From: Lachnospiraceae bacterium
GTDB lineage: Bacteria; Bacillota; Clostridia; Lachnospirales; Lachnospiraceae
Length of the DNA: 64,000 bases
Direction of reading: 5' to 3'
NCBI GenBank assembly: GCA_003862155.1
Contig: QOUV01000006.1
Span: forward strand, 1 to 64,000
Shown here in pieces: positions 57,745 through 64,000 of the stretch. Numbering within the stretch: the first letter of the stretch is position 1; the number at the start of each line of letters is the position of its first letter. The translations under genes and the position numbers were made by a program. The notes below the pieces were generated by a model, which saw only the letters and a program-made list of their open reading frames with translations, searched no databases and was not told the origin of the DNA.

Positions 57745-59049
57745 ATGCCCAAGAGATTTGAAGAACCAATTCGCTGCTCATTTTGCGGCCGTAAGGCGTC
57801 CGAAGTCAGGAAGATGATCGAAGGACCGAACGGTACTTATATCTGTGATGAGTGTGTGGATATCTGCAATGAGATCATTGACGAGGAGCTCGGTACTGAG
57901 AACTCCCCGTTCAAGAGCATAGATGTATCGGACACACTCGAGATAAATCTTCAGAAGCCAAAGGAACTTAAAGCTTTTCTCGACCAGTATGTTATCGGAC
58001 AGGATGAGGCGAAGAAGGTTCTCTCAGTAGCAGTCTATAACCACTACAAGAGGATCTTAAGCGCAAAGAAGACTGACGTGGAGCTGCAGAAGAGTAATGT
58101 ACTGATGCTCGGTCCTACCGGCTCAGGAAAGACTCTCCTCGCACAGACACTTGCCAGAGTTCTCGGAGTGCCGTTTGCCATCGCAGATGCTACGACACTT
58201 ACCGAGGCAGGATATGTAGGTGAGGATGTCGAGAACATCCTTCTGAAGCTTATCCAGGCAGCTGACTATAACATCCCGAGAGCAGAGCTTGGAATCGTAT
58301 ATATCGACGAGATCGATAAGATCACGAAGAAGAGCGAGAACGTATCCATCACCCGAGACGTATCAGGTGAGGGCGTTCAGCAGGCCCTTCTCAAGATCCT
58401 CGAGGGAACAGAGGCATCTGTTCCTCCTCAGGGAGGAAGGAAGCATCCTCAGCAGGAGCTTCTTCGTATAAACACTACGAACATCCTCTTTATCTGTGGA
58501 GGAGCATTCGAAGGCCTTGACAAGATAATAGAGTCGAGACTCGATACGAGACGCATAGGATTTGCAGCAGGTGAATCAGACGTCAGCAATTCCGAGAAGT
58601 CGGAGAGTGAGCTCTTAAAGCTCGCACTTCCGCAGGACTTCATCAAGTTCGGACTGATCCCTGAGTTCATCGGACGAGTTCCTATCGATGTTTCACTGGA
58701 TCTTCTGACAGAGGACGATCTCGTACGAATTCTTACAGAGCCAAAGAACGCTCTTGTAAAGCAGTACCAGGCACTTTTTGCACTTGACGATGTAAAGCTC
58801 ACTTTCGACCATGACGCGCTGGTTGAGATCGCCAGAAAGTCACTTGAGAGAAAGACCGGAGCCCGTGGACTCCGTGCCATTATGGAGACAGTCATGATGG
58901 ATTACATGTATGACATGCCTTCAGAGGATGGCGTACATGAGCTCAACATCACAAAGGACATTGTAGATGAGCATCTTATCCTTCAGGAGCGCAAGTCCGA
59001 TAAGGTCGTATCTATCGAGGATAAGAAGTCTGAAAAGGAAAGCGCATGA
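57745..59049 (+). CDS. clpX: ClpX unfoldase subunit
   Basis: A 434-residue AAA+ unfoldase. The N-terminal zinc domain uses [11 protein letters not shown] and CDECVDIC. Walker A is [16 protein letters not shown], Walker B is [11 protein letters not shown], and the sensor/arginine region includes [18 protein letters not shown]. The IGF-type ClpP loop appears as RIGFAAG. AGGAGG at 57731-57736 selects ATG 57745 over the in-frame ATG 57718, which overlaps the clpP stop. Confidence 0.96.
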   Translation: MPKRFEEPIRCSFCGRKASEVRKMIEGPNGTYICDECVDICNEIIDEELGTENSPFKSIDVSDTLEINLQKPKELKAFLDQYVIGQDEAKKVLSVAVYNHYKRILSAKKTDVELQKSNVLMLGPTGSGKTLLAQTLARVLGVPFAIADATTLTEAGYVGEDVENILLKLIQAADYNIPRAELGIVYIDEIDKITKKSENVSITRDVSGEGVQQALLKILEGTEASVPPQGGRKHPQQELLRINTTNILFICGGAFEGLDKIIESRLDTRRIGFAAGESDVSNSEKSESELLKLALPQDFIKFGLIPEFIGRVPIDVSLDLLTEDDLVRILTEPKNALVKQYQALFALDDVKLTFDHDALVEIARKSLERKTGARGLRAIMETVMMDYMYDMPSEDGVHELNITKDIVDEHLILQERKSDKVVSIEDKKSEKESA

Positions 59050-59654
59050 AAATAAAGTCGGTTGAATTAGAGACCGTCTGTGGAATAACGAGTAAATTAC
59101 CGGCGAACGTTCACCCTGAGGTGGCGTTCGCCGGTCGTTCTAATGCGGGAAAATCTTCGCTTATTAACTGCCTCATGCAGAGAAAGTCACTCGCCCGCAC
59201 TTCCTCGTCACCGGGAAAGACACAGACAGTCAACTATTACAATATAAACAGTGAACTCTACCTTGTAGACCTCCCGGGATACGGCTACGCGAAGATCTCA
59301 AGGGAGACGTCAAAGCAGTGGGGCAGGATGATCGAGATGTACCTGACTGCATCTGAGCAGCTTGAGGCTGTTTTTCTGATCGTAGACATAAGGCACGAGC
59401 CGACCGCACAGGACCTTCAGATGATAGACTATCTCGCATATTTAGAGATCGAAACAGTGATCATCGCTACAAAGGCAGATAAGCTGAAGCGCAGTCAGCT
59501 TCAAAAAAATATCAGCCAGATAAAAAAGAGCATAAGTGCGAACACCCATGCTCCATCTGGCATAATAATACTTCCATTCTCATCCGTGACAGGACAGGGA
59601 CGGGACGATGTGATCGATCTGATGGATCAGATCGTAGAGAACTCTCACAAATAA
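59046..59654 (+). CDS. engB: Ribosome biogenesis GTP-binding protein EngB/YsxC
   Basis: A 202-residue GTPase for assembly of the large ribosomal subunit. G1 is [14 protein letters not shown], the G2 region contains [11 protein letters not shown]3 is [12 protein letters not shown] and G4 is IATKADKL. It overlaps clpX by four bases. It converges with the minus-strand gene that follows, and the two coding ends overlap by 10 bases, leaving no room for a terminator between them. Confidence 0.95.
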   Translation: MKIKSVELETVCGITSKLPANVHPEVAFAGRSNAGKSSLINCLMQRKSLARTSSSPGKTQTVNYYNINSELYLVDLPGYGYAKISRETSKQWGRMIEMYLTASEQLEAVFLIVDIRHEPTAQDLQMIDYLAYLEIETVIIATKADKLKRSQLQKNISQIKKSISANTHAPSGIIILPFSSVTGQGRDDVIDLMDQIVENSHK

Positions 59655-60580
59655 AGGCACTCAGGTGTCTTTATGGCGAGCTCCTCGTACGTGATCTCGT
59701 TCTCCGGTTCACGTCCCTCGAAAACCTTATCAGCTAAAATCCTTACAGCATCTATACCCTGTCTCAAAGGATTCTGATAGACTGCACAGTCTATGAGTCC
59801 TTTTCTGATGTATTCTCTTGTGGAATCGTAAACACCCAGAGTGATCACGTGGAACTTAAGCCTCGTAGTCATCGTAAATATTCCACGGCATCCTCCATAT
59901 ACGCCATTCGTGGTGGCAAAGAAAAATGCCGAGATGCCCGGGTGGTCTGTCTTCATCTTCTGAACGATCTCGTAAGCCTTGTAATCTTCATCACGGCATT
60001 CGCCGATCGAATCCACAGTCAGGTTCTTCGGATTGTCCTTAAGATAATCCATAAAGCCCCTAATACGTTCCTCGTGTACTTTGATGCGGCGGAAACCTGT
60101 CACAATGCCGACTTCGGTATCTGCATCGCAGATCTGGCACATCTGGGCGGCTGCGGCTTTTCCGGCCTTGTAGGGGTCAGTGCCTACATAGGCAATACGC
60201 CCTGAGTTTTCAATATCAGTGTGAACGGTAACTACAGGAATACCCTTCTCAGACACTTTCCGCAGAGTTTCTGCGACCAGGGGATCGGCAATCGGCGCGA
60301 CGATAAGACCCTTGATACCGCTCTTCGCCATAGCTTCGATATCCCTGGACTGGTCGGTGGCGTTCATCTGTGAAAAATGTCTGACTACTTCTATGTGCTC
60401 GTCAAATCTGGCGGCCTCCATCACTATGCCATTATAAACATCATTGAAAAAAGCATCCCTGGATGGGCCGATGGATGTGGACGGAGTGTAAAAGATCACA
60501 CCTATCCTTCCGCAGGGCTTGTCATTTACCACAGTACTAATCTGTGTTCTTACTGTCTGTTTCTTCTTCTGTTCCGGCAT
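59645..60580 (-). CDS. Periplasmic-binding-protein-fold sensor lacking a DNA-binding domain
   Basis: A 311-residue protein with the LacI/RbsB-type two-lobe fold: RIGVIFYTPSTSIGPSRDAF, ATDQSRDIEAMAKSGIKGLI, VVTVHTDIENSGRIAYVGTD, AGKAAAAQM, HEERIRGFMDYL. It has no signal peptide or lipobox, and the N-terminal 30 residues are a short charged lead without the LacI helix-turn-helix. So it is neither a normal transport binding protein nor a complete LacI regulator. ATG 60580 (minus) has AAGG upstream and lies inside the MarR gene, an overlap of 44 bases, so both are co-translated. It may act as a ligand sensor for that regulator. Confidence 0.72.
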   Translation of the reverse strand: MPEQKKKQTVRTQISTVVNDKPCGRIGVIFYTPSTSIGPSRDAFFNDVYNGIVMEAARFDEHIEVVRHFSQMNATDQSRDIEAMAKSGIKGLIVAPIADPLVAETLRKVSEKGIPVVTVHTDIENSGRIAYVGTDPYKAGKAAAAQMCQICDADTEVGIVTGFRRIKVHEERIRGFMDYLKDNPKNLTVDSIGECRDEDYKAYEIVQKMKTDHPGISAFFFATTNGVYGGCRGIFTMTTRLKFHVITLGVYDSTREYIRKGLIDCAVYQNPLRQGIDAVRILADKVFEGREPENEITYEELAIKTPECLYL

Positions 60581-61037
60581 CGGCCTTACCCCCTTTTCCA
60601 ATAAAATCTACATCTGGCATCAATTCAGTGTCAATTATATTGAGCATCTCTGTGAACTTGTTGTAGTCCTCTTCAGAAAAACGCTCCCTGACACGGTTTG
60701 CTACGACTTTGATATAGGCCTCGTTTACCTGATTATACTTTTCATACTTTGGTGTTGGTTCAAGATAATATGTCCGCAGATCCTTCTTGCTCTGAATCTT
60801 CCTCAGGTAGCCCTTTCTGATAAGGCTCGAGACTCTGTAAGCAGCATTTGGCGCAGAAATCTTCATCGCGCTCGCGAACTGCGCTACAGTCGGATGGTCT
60901 AAGGTATTTATAGCCTCCATCGAAAATGTCTCGACCGTAGTAAGCGTGGCCTCGCGATCAGCAAACTTAGAATATACCTGCGTATAAAAATGCAGACGAA
61001 GCTTATTATATACGTTATGAAGAACTTCCTGCAGCAT
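60537..61037 (-). CDS. MarR-family regulator, FabT-like
   Basis: A 166-residue winged-helix protein. LDHPTVAQFASAMKISAPNA and AYRVSSLIRKGYLRKIQSKKD form the recognition helix and wing region; RTYYLEPTPKY follows. Its place beside, and divergent from, acpP-accD-accA-fabH is that of FabT, the MarR repressor of fatty-acid synthesis in several Gram-positives. The C-terminal 20 residues are a charged tail that overlaps the next gene. TGGAGGAAAT precedes ATG 61037. Its promoter faces the acpP promoter across a 205-base gap full of AT palindromes. Confidence 0.8.
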   Translation of the reverse strand: MLQEVLHNVYNKLRLHFYTQVYSKFADREATLTTVETFSMEAINTLDHPTVAQFASAMKISAPNAAYRVSSLIRKGYLRKIQSKKDLRTYYLEPTPKYEKYNQVNEAYIKVVANRVRERFSEEDYNKFTEMLNIIDTELMPDVDFIGKGGKADAGTEEETDSKNTD

Positions 61038-61072
61038 ATTTCCTCCACTAAAAAATAAAAACTTTTGAAACT

Positions 61073-61101
61073 ATTGTACCATTGAGCTGATTAAAATGCA
61101 A
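61073..61101 (-). promoter_or_regulatory. Promoter of the marR-type gene
   Basis: On the minus strand TTGCAT (61101-61096), a 17-bp spacer and TACAAT (61078-61073) preceded by TGG. An AAACTAT element (61068-61074 on the plus strand) overlaps the -10 and start region, suggesting autoregulation. Confidence 0.7.
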
Positions 61102-61135
61102 AGATTTTGTAAACTATTTTTTAGTTAAATTTTCC

Positions 61136-61164
61136 TTGACTTTTTTTTATACATGACATATACT
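61136..61164 (+). promoter_or_regulatory. Promoter of the acpP-accD-accA-fabH operon
   Basis: TTGACT (61136-61141), a 17-bp spacer and TATACT (61159-61164). Close to consensus. Start of transcription expected near 61171. Confidence 0.8.
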
Positions 61165-61171
61165 TCATACT

Positions 61172-61185
61172 GTTTTAATTAAAAC
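61172..61185. promoter_or_regulatory. Palindromic operator at the acpP transcription start
   Basis: GTTTTAATTAAAAC is a perfect 14-bp palindrome placed at +1 of the acpP promoter; the imperfect GTTTTTATTTTAAAAAAC follows at 61186-61203. AAACTATT elements occur at 61068, 61111 and 61220. These are candidate binding sites for the FabT-like repressor. Confidence 0.55.
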
Positions 61186-61242
61186 GTTTTTATTTTAAAA
61201 AACTTGACTAAATTATCTTAAACTATTTGAAAGGAGATTACC

Positions 61243-61476
61243 ATGGATTTTGAAAAATTACAGGAAATTATTGCTGACAACCTTGATGCCGATAAGGAGG
61301 ACGTAAAGCCGGAGGCAAAGCTCGTAGACGATCTCGACGCGGATTCACTCGCAGTGGTAGAGCTTCAGATGGCGATCGAAGATGAGTGCGGAGTAAAGAT
61401 TCCTGATGAGGATATCCCTAAGCTTGTTACTGTTCAGGATATCATGGATGAGATTGAGAAGTGTAAGAACGCATGA
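61243..61476 (+). CDS. acpP: Acyl carrier protein
   Basis: A 77-residue acidic four-helix carrier. The phosphopantetheine serine is in DLDADSLAVVELQMAIEDE; most ACPs read DSLDxVEL, so the residue after DSL is Ala instead of Asp. The rest, including GVKIPDEDIPKLVTVQDI, is normal. AAAGGAG precedes ATG 61243. The stop overlaps accD by four bases. Confidence 0.93.
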   Translation: MDFEKLQEIIADNLDADKEDVKPEAKLVDDLDADSLAVVELQMAIEDECGVKIPDEDIPKLVTVQDIMDEIEKCKNA

Positions 61477-62288
61477 CAGAAGAATACATTGACACAGACC
61501 CTTTTGAGATGTGCAAAGGGTGCCACAGGAGATCGAGAAGGAGCCAGTGGGAGAGCCACTACTATGTGTGCCCGGTCTGCGGAAAGTACAAAAACGTCTC
61601 TGCAGGATACCGCTTTTCGCTGATCTTTGACAACAAGAGCTTTAAGGTCATAAACCGTGGCATCACATCTGATGATCCGCTGAATTTTCCGGGATATAAG
61701 GAAAAATTAAGGAGTGTAAAGGAGCGGACCCATCTGAATGAGACAGCTGTTGCAGCGGTCGGAAAGATATCAGGTGTAAAGACAGTCGCAGTAGTCCTCG
61801 ACAGCAGATTTTTCATGGGTTCAATGAGCCAGGCGGCTGGTGAAAGGATAACCAGAGCAATCGAAGCCGCGGACAAGCATAAGCTTCCGCTCGTGATTTT
61901 TTCAGCATCGGGCGGAGCCAGGATGCAGGAGGGAATGTTTTCACTCTGGCAGATGGCAAAGACGGCCGACGCGGTGGAGGAGTTTTCGAGGAACGGAGGC
62001 CTCTACATAAGCGTTCTGACACACCCTACGACAGGAGGAGTTACCGCATCTTTTGCGACGCTTGGCGACATTACACTGGCGGAGCCTGGAGCGCTTATCG
62101 GATTTGCCGGGCCGCGTGTAATCGAGCAGACCATCGGCAAAAAACTCCCGAAGGGATTTCAGAGAGCCGAGTACCTCTATCAGCACGGATTCGTAGATGC
62201 GATAGTCGAGAGAAGCGAGCTTAAGAAAACGCTTACGAAGCTTCTGATGCTTCACGGCTGCAAAGTCACGGGAGGCACGCCATGGTAG
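61473..62288 (+). CDS. accD: Acetyl-CoA carboxylase carboxyltransferase subunit beta
   Basis: A 271-residue subunit that, with AccA, moves carboxylate from biotin to acetyl-CoA to give malonyl-CoA. The zinc ribbon is CKGCHRR with YVCPVCGKYKN. Crotonase-fold motifs follow: ASGGARMQEGMFSLWQM and THPTTGGVTASFATLGD, then GALIGFAGPRVIEQT. Overlaps acpP by four bases and accA by seven, so subunits are coupled. Confidence 0.95.
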   Translation: MTEEYIDTDPFEMCKGCHRRSRRSQWESHYYVCPVCGKYKNVSAGYRFSLIFDNKSFKVINRGITSDDPLNFPGYKEKLRSVKERTHLNETAVAAVGKISGVKTVAVVLDSRFFMGSMSQAAGERITRAIEAADKHKLPLVIFSASGGARMQEGMFSLWQMAKTADAVEEFSRNGGLYISVLTHPTTGGVTASFATLGDITLAEPGALIGFAGPRVIEQTIGKKLPKGFQRAEYLYQHGFVDAIVERSELKKTLTKLLMLHGCKVTGGTPW

Positions 62289-63235
62289 ATAAGATTTTCG
62301 AGCAGACCGAAAGAATCGATAAAAAGATACAGGACATTCAATCGGAGCAGAAGGAGCTCAACGTTTCCGGGAAGGAAGATAAATACTTCGAGAACGAAGA
62401 GAAGATCGACCATCTGAAAAAACTGAGGAGCGACCTTTTAGATCAGTGCCGTGACCTGACACCTGAGGATCATGTCTACATTGCGAGACTTTCGAACAGA
62501 CCTCATATCAAGGATTTTATCGGGGCGCTGTTTACGGATTTCTTCGAGCAGAGAGGAGATCACCTCTGCGACGAGGACGAGGCAATCTACGGAGGCATAG
62601 CACTTTTTCATAAAATCCCGGTCACAGTCTTAGGACACAGGAAGGGACGCACGGTCGAGGAAAATGTGGCCTGCCGCTTTGGAATGCCGTCTCCCGAGGG
62701 CTACCGCAAGGCGATGAGAATGTTTAAAGAGGCTGAGAAGTTCAACCGCCCGATCATCACTTTTATCGATACGCCGGGAGCGTATCCGGGAATGGAGGCC
62801 GAGGCGCACGGACAGGGCGAGGCAATCGCGAGGTCACTTGCGATGATGAGCCACCTGAAAGTTCCTGTGATATCAGTTGTGACCGGAGAGGGAAACAGCG
62901 GCGGAGCGCTGGCACTTTCAGTCGCAAACAGAATCCTTATGTTAAAATACGCAGTCTATTCGGTGCTCTCACCTGAAGGGTTCTGCAGTATCCTTTTCAA
63001 AGACACATCGAAAAAAACAGAAGCCTGCTCGCTGATGCATCTGACGGCTGACGAGCTCTACCAGAATAAAATGGCAGACGAGATAATTGACGAGCCGCTC
63101 GGTGGGGCGTCGTTTGACCCTGTGACAGTCTACGATGAACTCGACAGGGCAATTTACAGGAATTTAAAGGAGCTTCAAAAGATGTCGCCGTCGCAGCTTC
63201 TTGCAGACAGACACAGAAAGTTCAGACGAATTTAA
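62282..63235 (+). CDS. accA: Acetyl-CoA carboxylase carboxyltransferase subunit alpha
   Basis: A 317-residue partner of AccD. A helical N-terminus (about 1-60) precedes the crotonase fold. FIDTPGAYPGMEAEAHGQGE, SVVTGEGNSGGALALSVANR and YSVLSPEGFCSILF are the typical substrate and interface motifs. The length is standard. accB and accC are not in the window but would be expected downstream. Confidence 0.95.
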   Translation: MVDKIFEQTERIDKKIQDIQSEQKELNVSGKEDKYFENEEKIDHLKKLRSDLLDQCRDLTPEDHVYIARLSNRPHIKDFIGALFTDFFEQRGDHLCDEDEAIYGGIALFHKIPVTVLGHRKGRTVEENVACRFGMPSPEGYRKAMRMFKEAEKFNRPIITFIDTPGAYPGMEAEAHGQGEAIARSLAMMSHLKVPVISVVTGEGNSGGALALSVANRILMLKYAVYSVLSPEGFCSILFKDTSKKTEACSLMHLTADELYQNKMADEIIDEPLGGASFDPVTVYDELDRAIYRNLKELQKMSPSQLLADRHRKFRRI

Positions 63236-63237
63236 TC

Positions 63238-64000
63238 ATGACAGGAGTAAAAATAATATCCACCGGATCCGCTCTCCCGTCGAGAGTCGTCACAAATGAC
63301 GATTTGTCAAAGATCGAGGAGACGAGTGACGAGTGGATAAAAAAGAGGACAGGTATTGAAAAAAGGCACTTCACAGCAGAGGGGGAGAGTGCAAATTCTC
63401 TGGCCGTTGAGTCAGCAGGCAGGGCACTGGAAAAATCCGGTATTTCAAAGGATGAGATAGGACTCGTGCTTACTGCAACACTTTCAGGAGACTACTCGAC
63501 ACCGTCTGTCGCATCTTTTATGCAGTCAGCACTTGGACTTTCAAAAGACATCCCATATATCGATATCAATGCGGCCTGCAGCGGCGCTGCCTATGCGGTT
63601 GAAATCGCAAGGTCGTATCTTGTTGCAAATCAGGACAAAAAGAAGCCGTACGCTCTGGTCACCGGAGTAGAGGAACTTTCAAAGCTGTTAGATCCGGCGG
63701 ACAGGACTACAAATATCCTGTTTGGAGACGGGGCGGGATCAGTCGTAATGACGACAAAAGAGGGGCCATATGCCTCCACTCTTGGCGCAGAGAGCTCGCT
63801 TGCGATAAACTGCCCGGGCGCAAAGAATTTAAGATCATACATCAGAATGGACGGAAAAGAGGTCTTCCGCTTTGCGGTAAAGATCCTGCCTTACTGCATC
63901 AAAGAGACTGTCTCAAAGGCAGGACTTAGTACAGATGATATCGACTACTTTGTCTGTCATCAGGCGAACAAGCGGATCATAGACCATGTAGTAAGGGCGA
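63238..64000 (+). CDS. fabH: 3-oxoacyl-ACP synthase III (3' end cut by window)
   Basis: The first 254 residues of the initiating condensing enzyme, which joins acetyl-CoA (or a branched primer) to malonyl-ACP. The N-terminus is VKIISTGSALPSRVVTNDDL. The substrate arginine region is SDEWIKKRTGIEKRHF. The catalytic cysteine lies in DINAACSGAAYAVEI and the histidine in DYFVCHQANKRII. The catalytic asparagine should lie just past the window end. ATG 63238 follows the accA stop by 2 bases. Confidence 0.94.
   Translation, partial: MTGVKIISTGSALPSRVVTNDDLSKIEETSDEWIKKRTGIEKRHFTAEGESANSLAVESAGRALEKSGISKDEIGLVLTATLSGDYSTPSVASFMQSALGLSKDIPYIDINAACSGAAYAVEIARSYLVANQDKKKPYALVTGVEELSKLLDPADRTTNILFGDGAGSVVMTTKEGPYASTLGAESSLAINCPGAKNLRSYIRMDGKEVFRFAVKILPYCIKETVSKAGLSTDDIDYFVCHQANKRIIDHVVRA

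Noticed and set aside
1..64000. CRISPR array, prophage, insertion sequence, rRNA or tRNA
   Set aside because: No repeat-spacer pattern, transposase, phage gene or RNA gene could be recognised on either strand.

Overview
The window reads as chromosome of a Gram-positive anaerobe of the Clostridia, most likely a Lachnospiraceae member. This is judged from gene content and style, not from a database search: a DUF4317 protein, a DUF4250 protein, a DUF6142-like protein, AsnA plus AsnS, class 1B dihydroorotate dehydrogenase with PyrK, pyruvate phosphate dikinase, FabT-like control of fatty-acid genes, strong AGGAGG ribosome sites and frequent 4-base gene overlaps. I see no rRNA, tRNA, CRISPR array, insertion sequence or prophage.

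Layout. (1) 1-9602: the right part of a Tad/type IV pilus-like surface locus: VirB11/CpaF-type ATPase, TadB/C-like membrane platform, a set of very small pilin-like peptides sharing an N-terminal (E/D)YG motif, two larger pilin-like proteins, and a 1645-residue secreted beta-helix protein. (2) 9728-11728: CNNM/CorC-type membrane protein and a TPR lipoprotein. (3) 11778-17172: pyrimidine operon pyrC-pyrF-pyrK-pyrD-pyrE with VanZ-like and DUF6142-like membrane genes. (4) 17245-20964: purine operon purE-purM-purN-purD plus a DUF4250 gene. (5) 21015-23276: cobalamin riboswitch controlling an exported CbiK-like chelatase with lysine-rich arms. (6) 23362-32250: DUF4317 gene (minus strand), then asnS, asnA, a TrpR/YerC-type gene, a PcrA/UvrD helicase and a CtpE-like P-type ATPase. 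(7) 32421-33795: a truncated B12-binding radical-SAM gene facing a dus gene.

(8) 33891-46221 is the most interesting part: a contiguous sulfur-assimilation island. It holds a siroheme-synthesis dehydrogenase, a LysR regulator, then operon A (O-acetylhomoserine sulfhydrylase-like enzyme, ThiS-like carrier ending GGGQ, ThiF/MoeB-like E1, JAMM peptidase, siroheme/4Fe-4S sulfite reductase, TusA-like protein) and operon B (ChrA-type transporter, AprA-like and AprB-like APS reductase subunits, CysD, CysN, a small unknown protein). Together they spell a route from sulfate through APS and sulfite to sulfide, loaded as a protein thiocarboxylate and used to make homocysteine. Both operons start with the same 29-bp box at identical spacing to the -35, which suggests one regulator, plausibly the LysR protein encoded alongside.

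(9) 46257-52326: RlmD-type methyltransferase, a small acidic membrane protein, an ArsB/NhaD-type permease, a cytidylate-kinase-like protein and a chemoreceptor. (10) 52434-55076: highly expressed-looking pyruvate phosphate dikinase. (11) 55229-59654: a small unknown gene, a large hairpin, then tig-clpP-clpX-engB. (12) 59645-64000: a FabT-like MarR regulator co-translated with a DNA-binding-less periplasmic-binding-protein-fold sensor, divergent from the fatty-acid operon acpP-accD-accA-fabH, which runs off the window.

Coordinates and motif spacings were read by eye. Family names rest on remembered motifs, and no similarity search was run.
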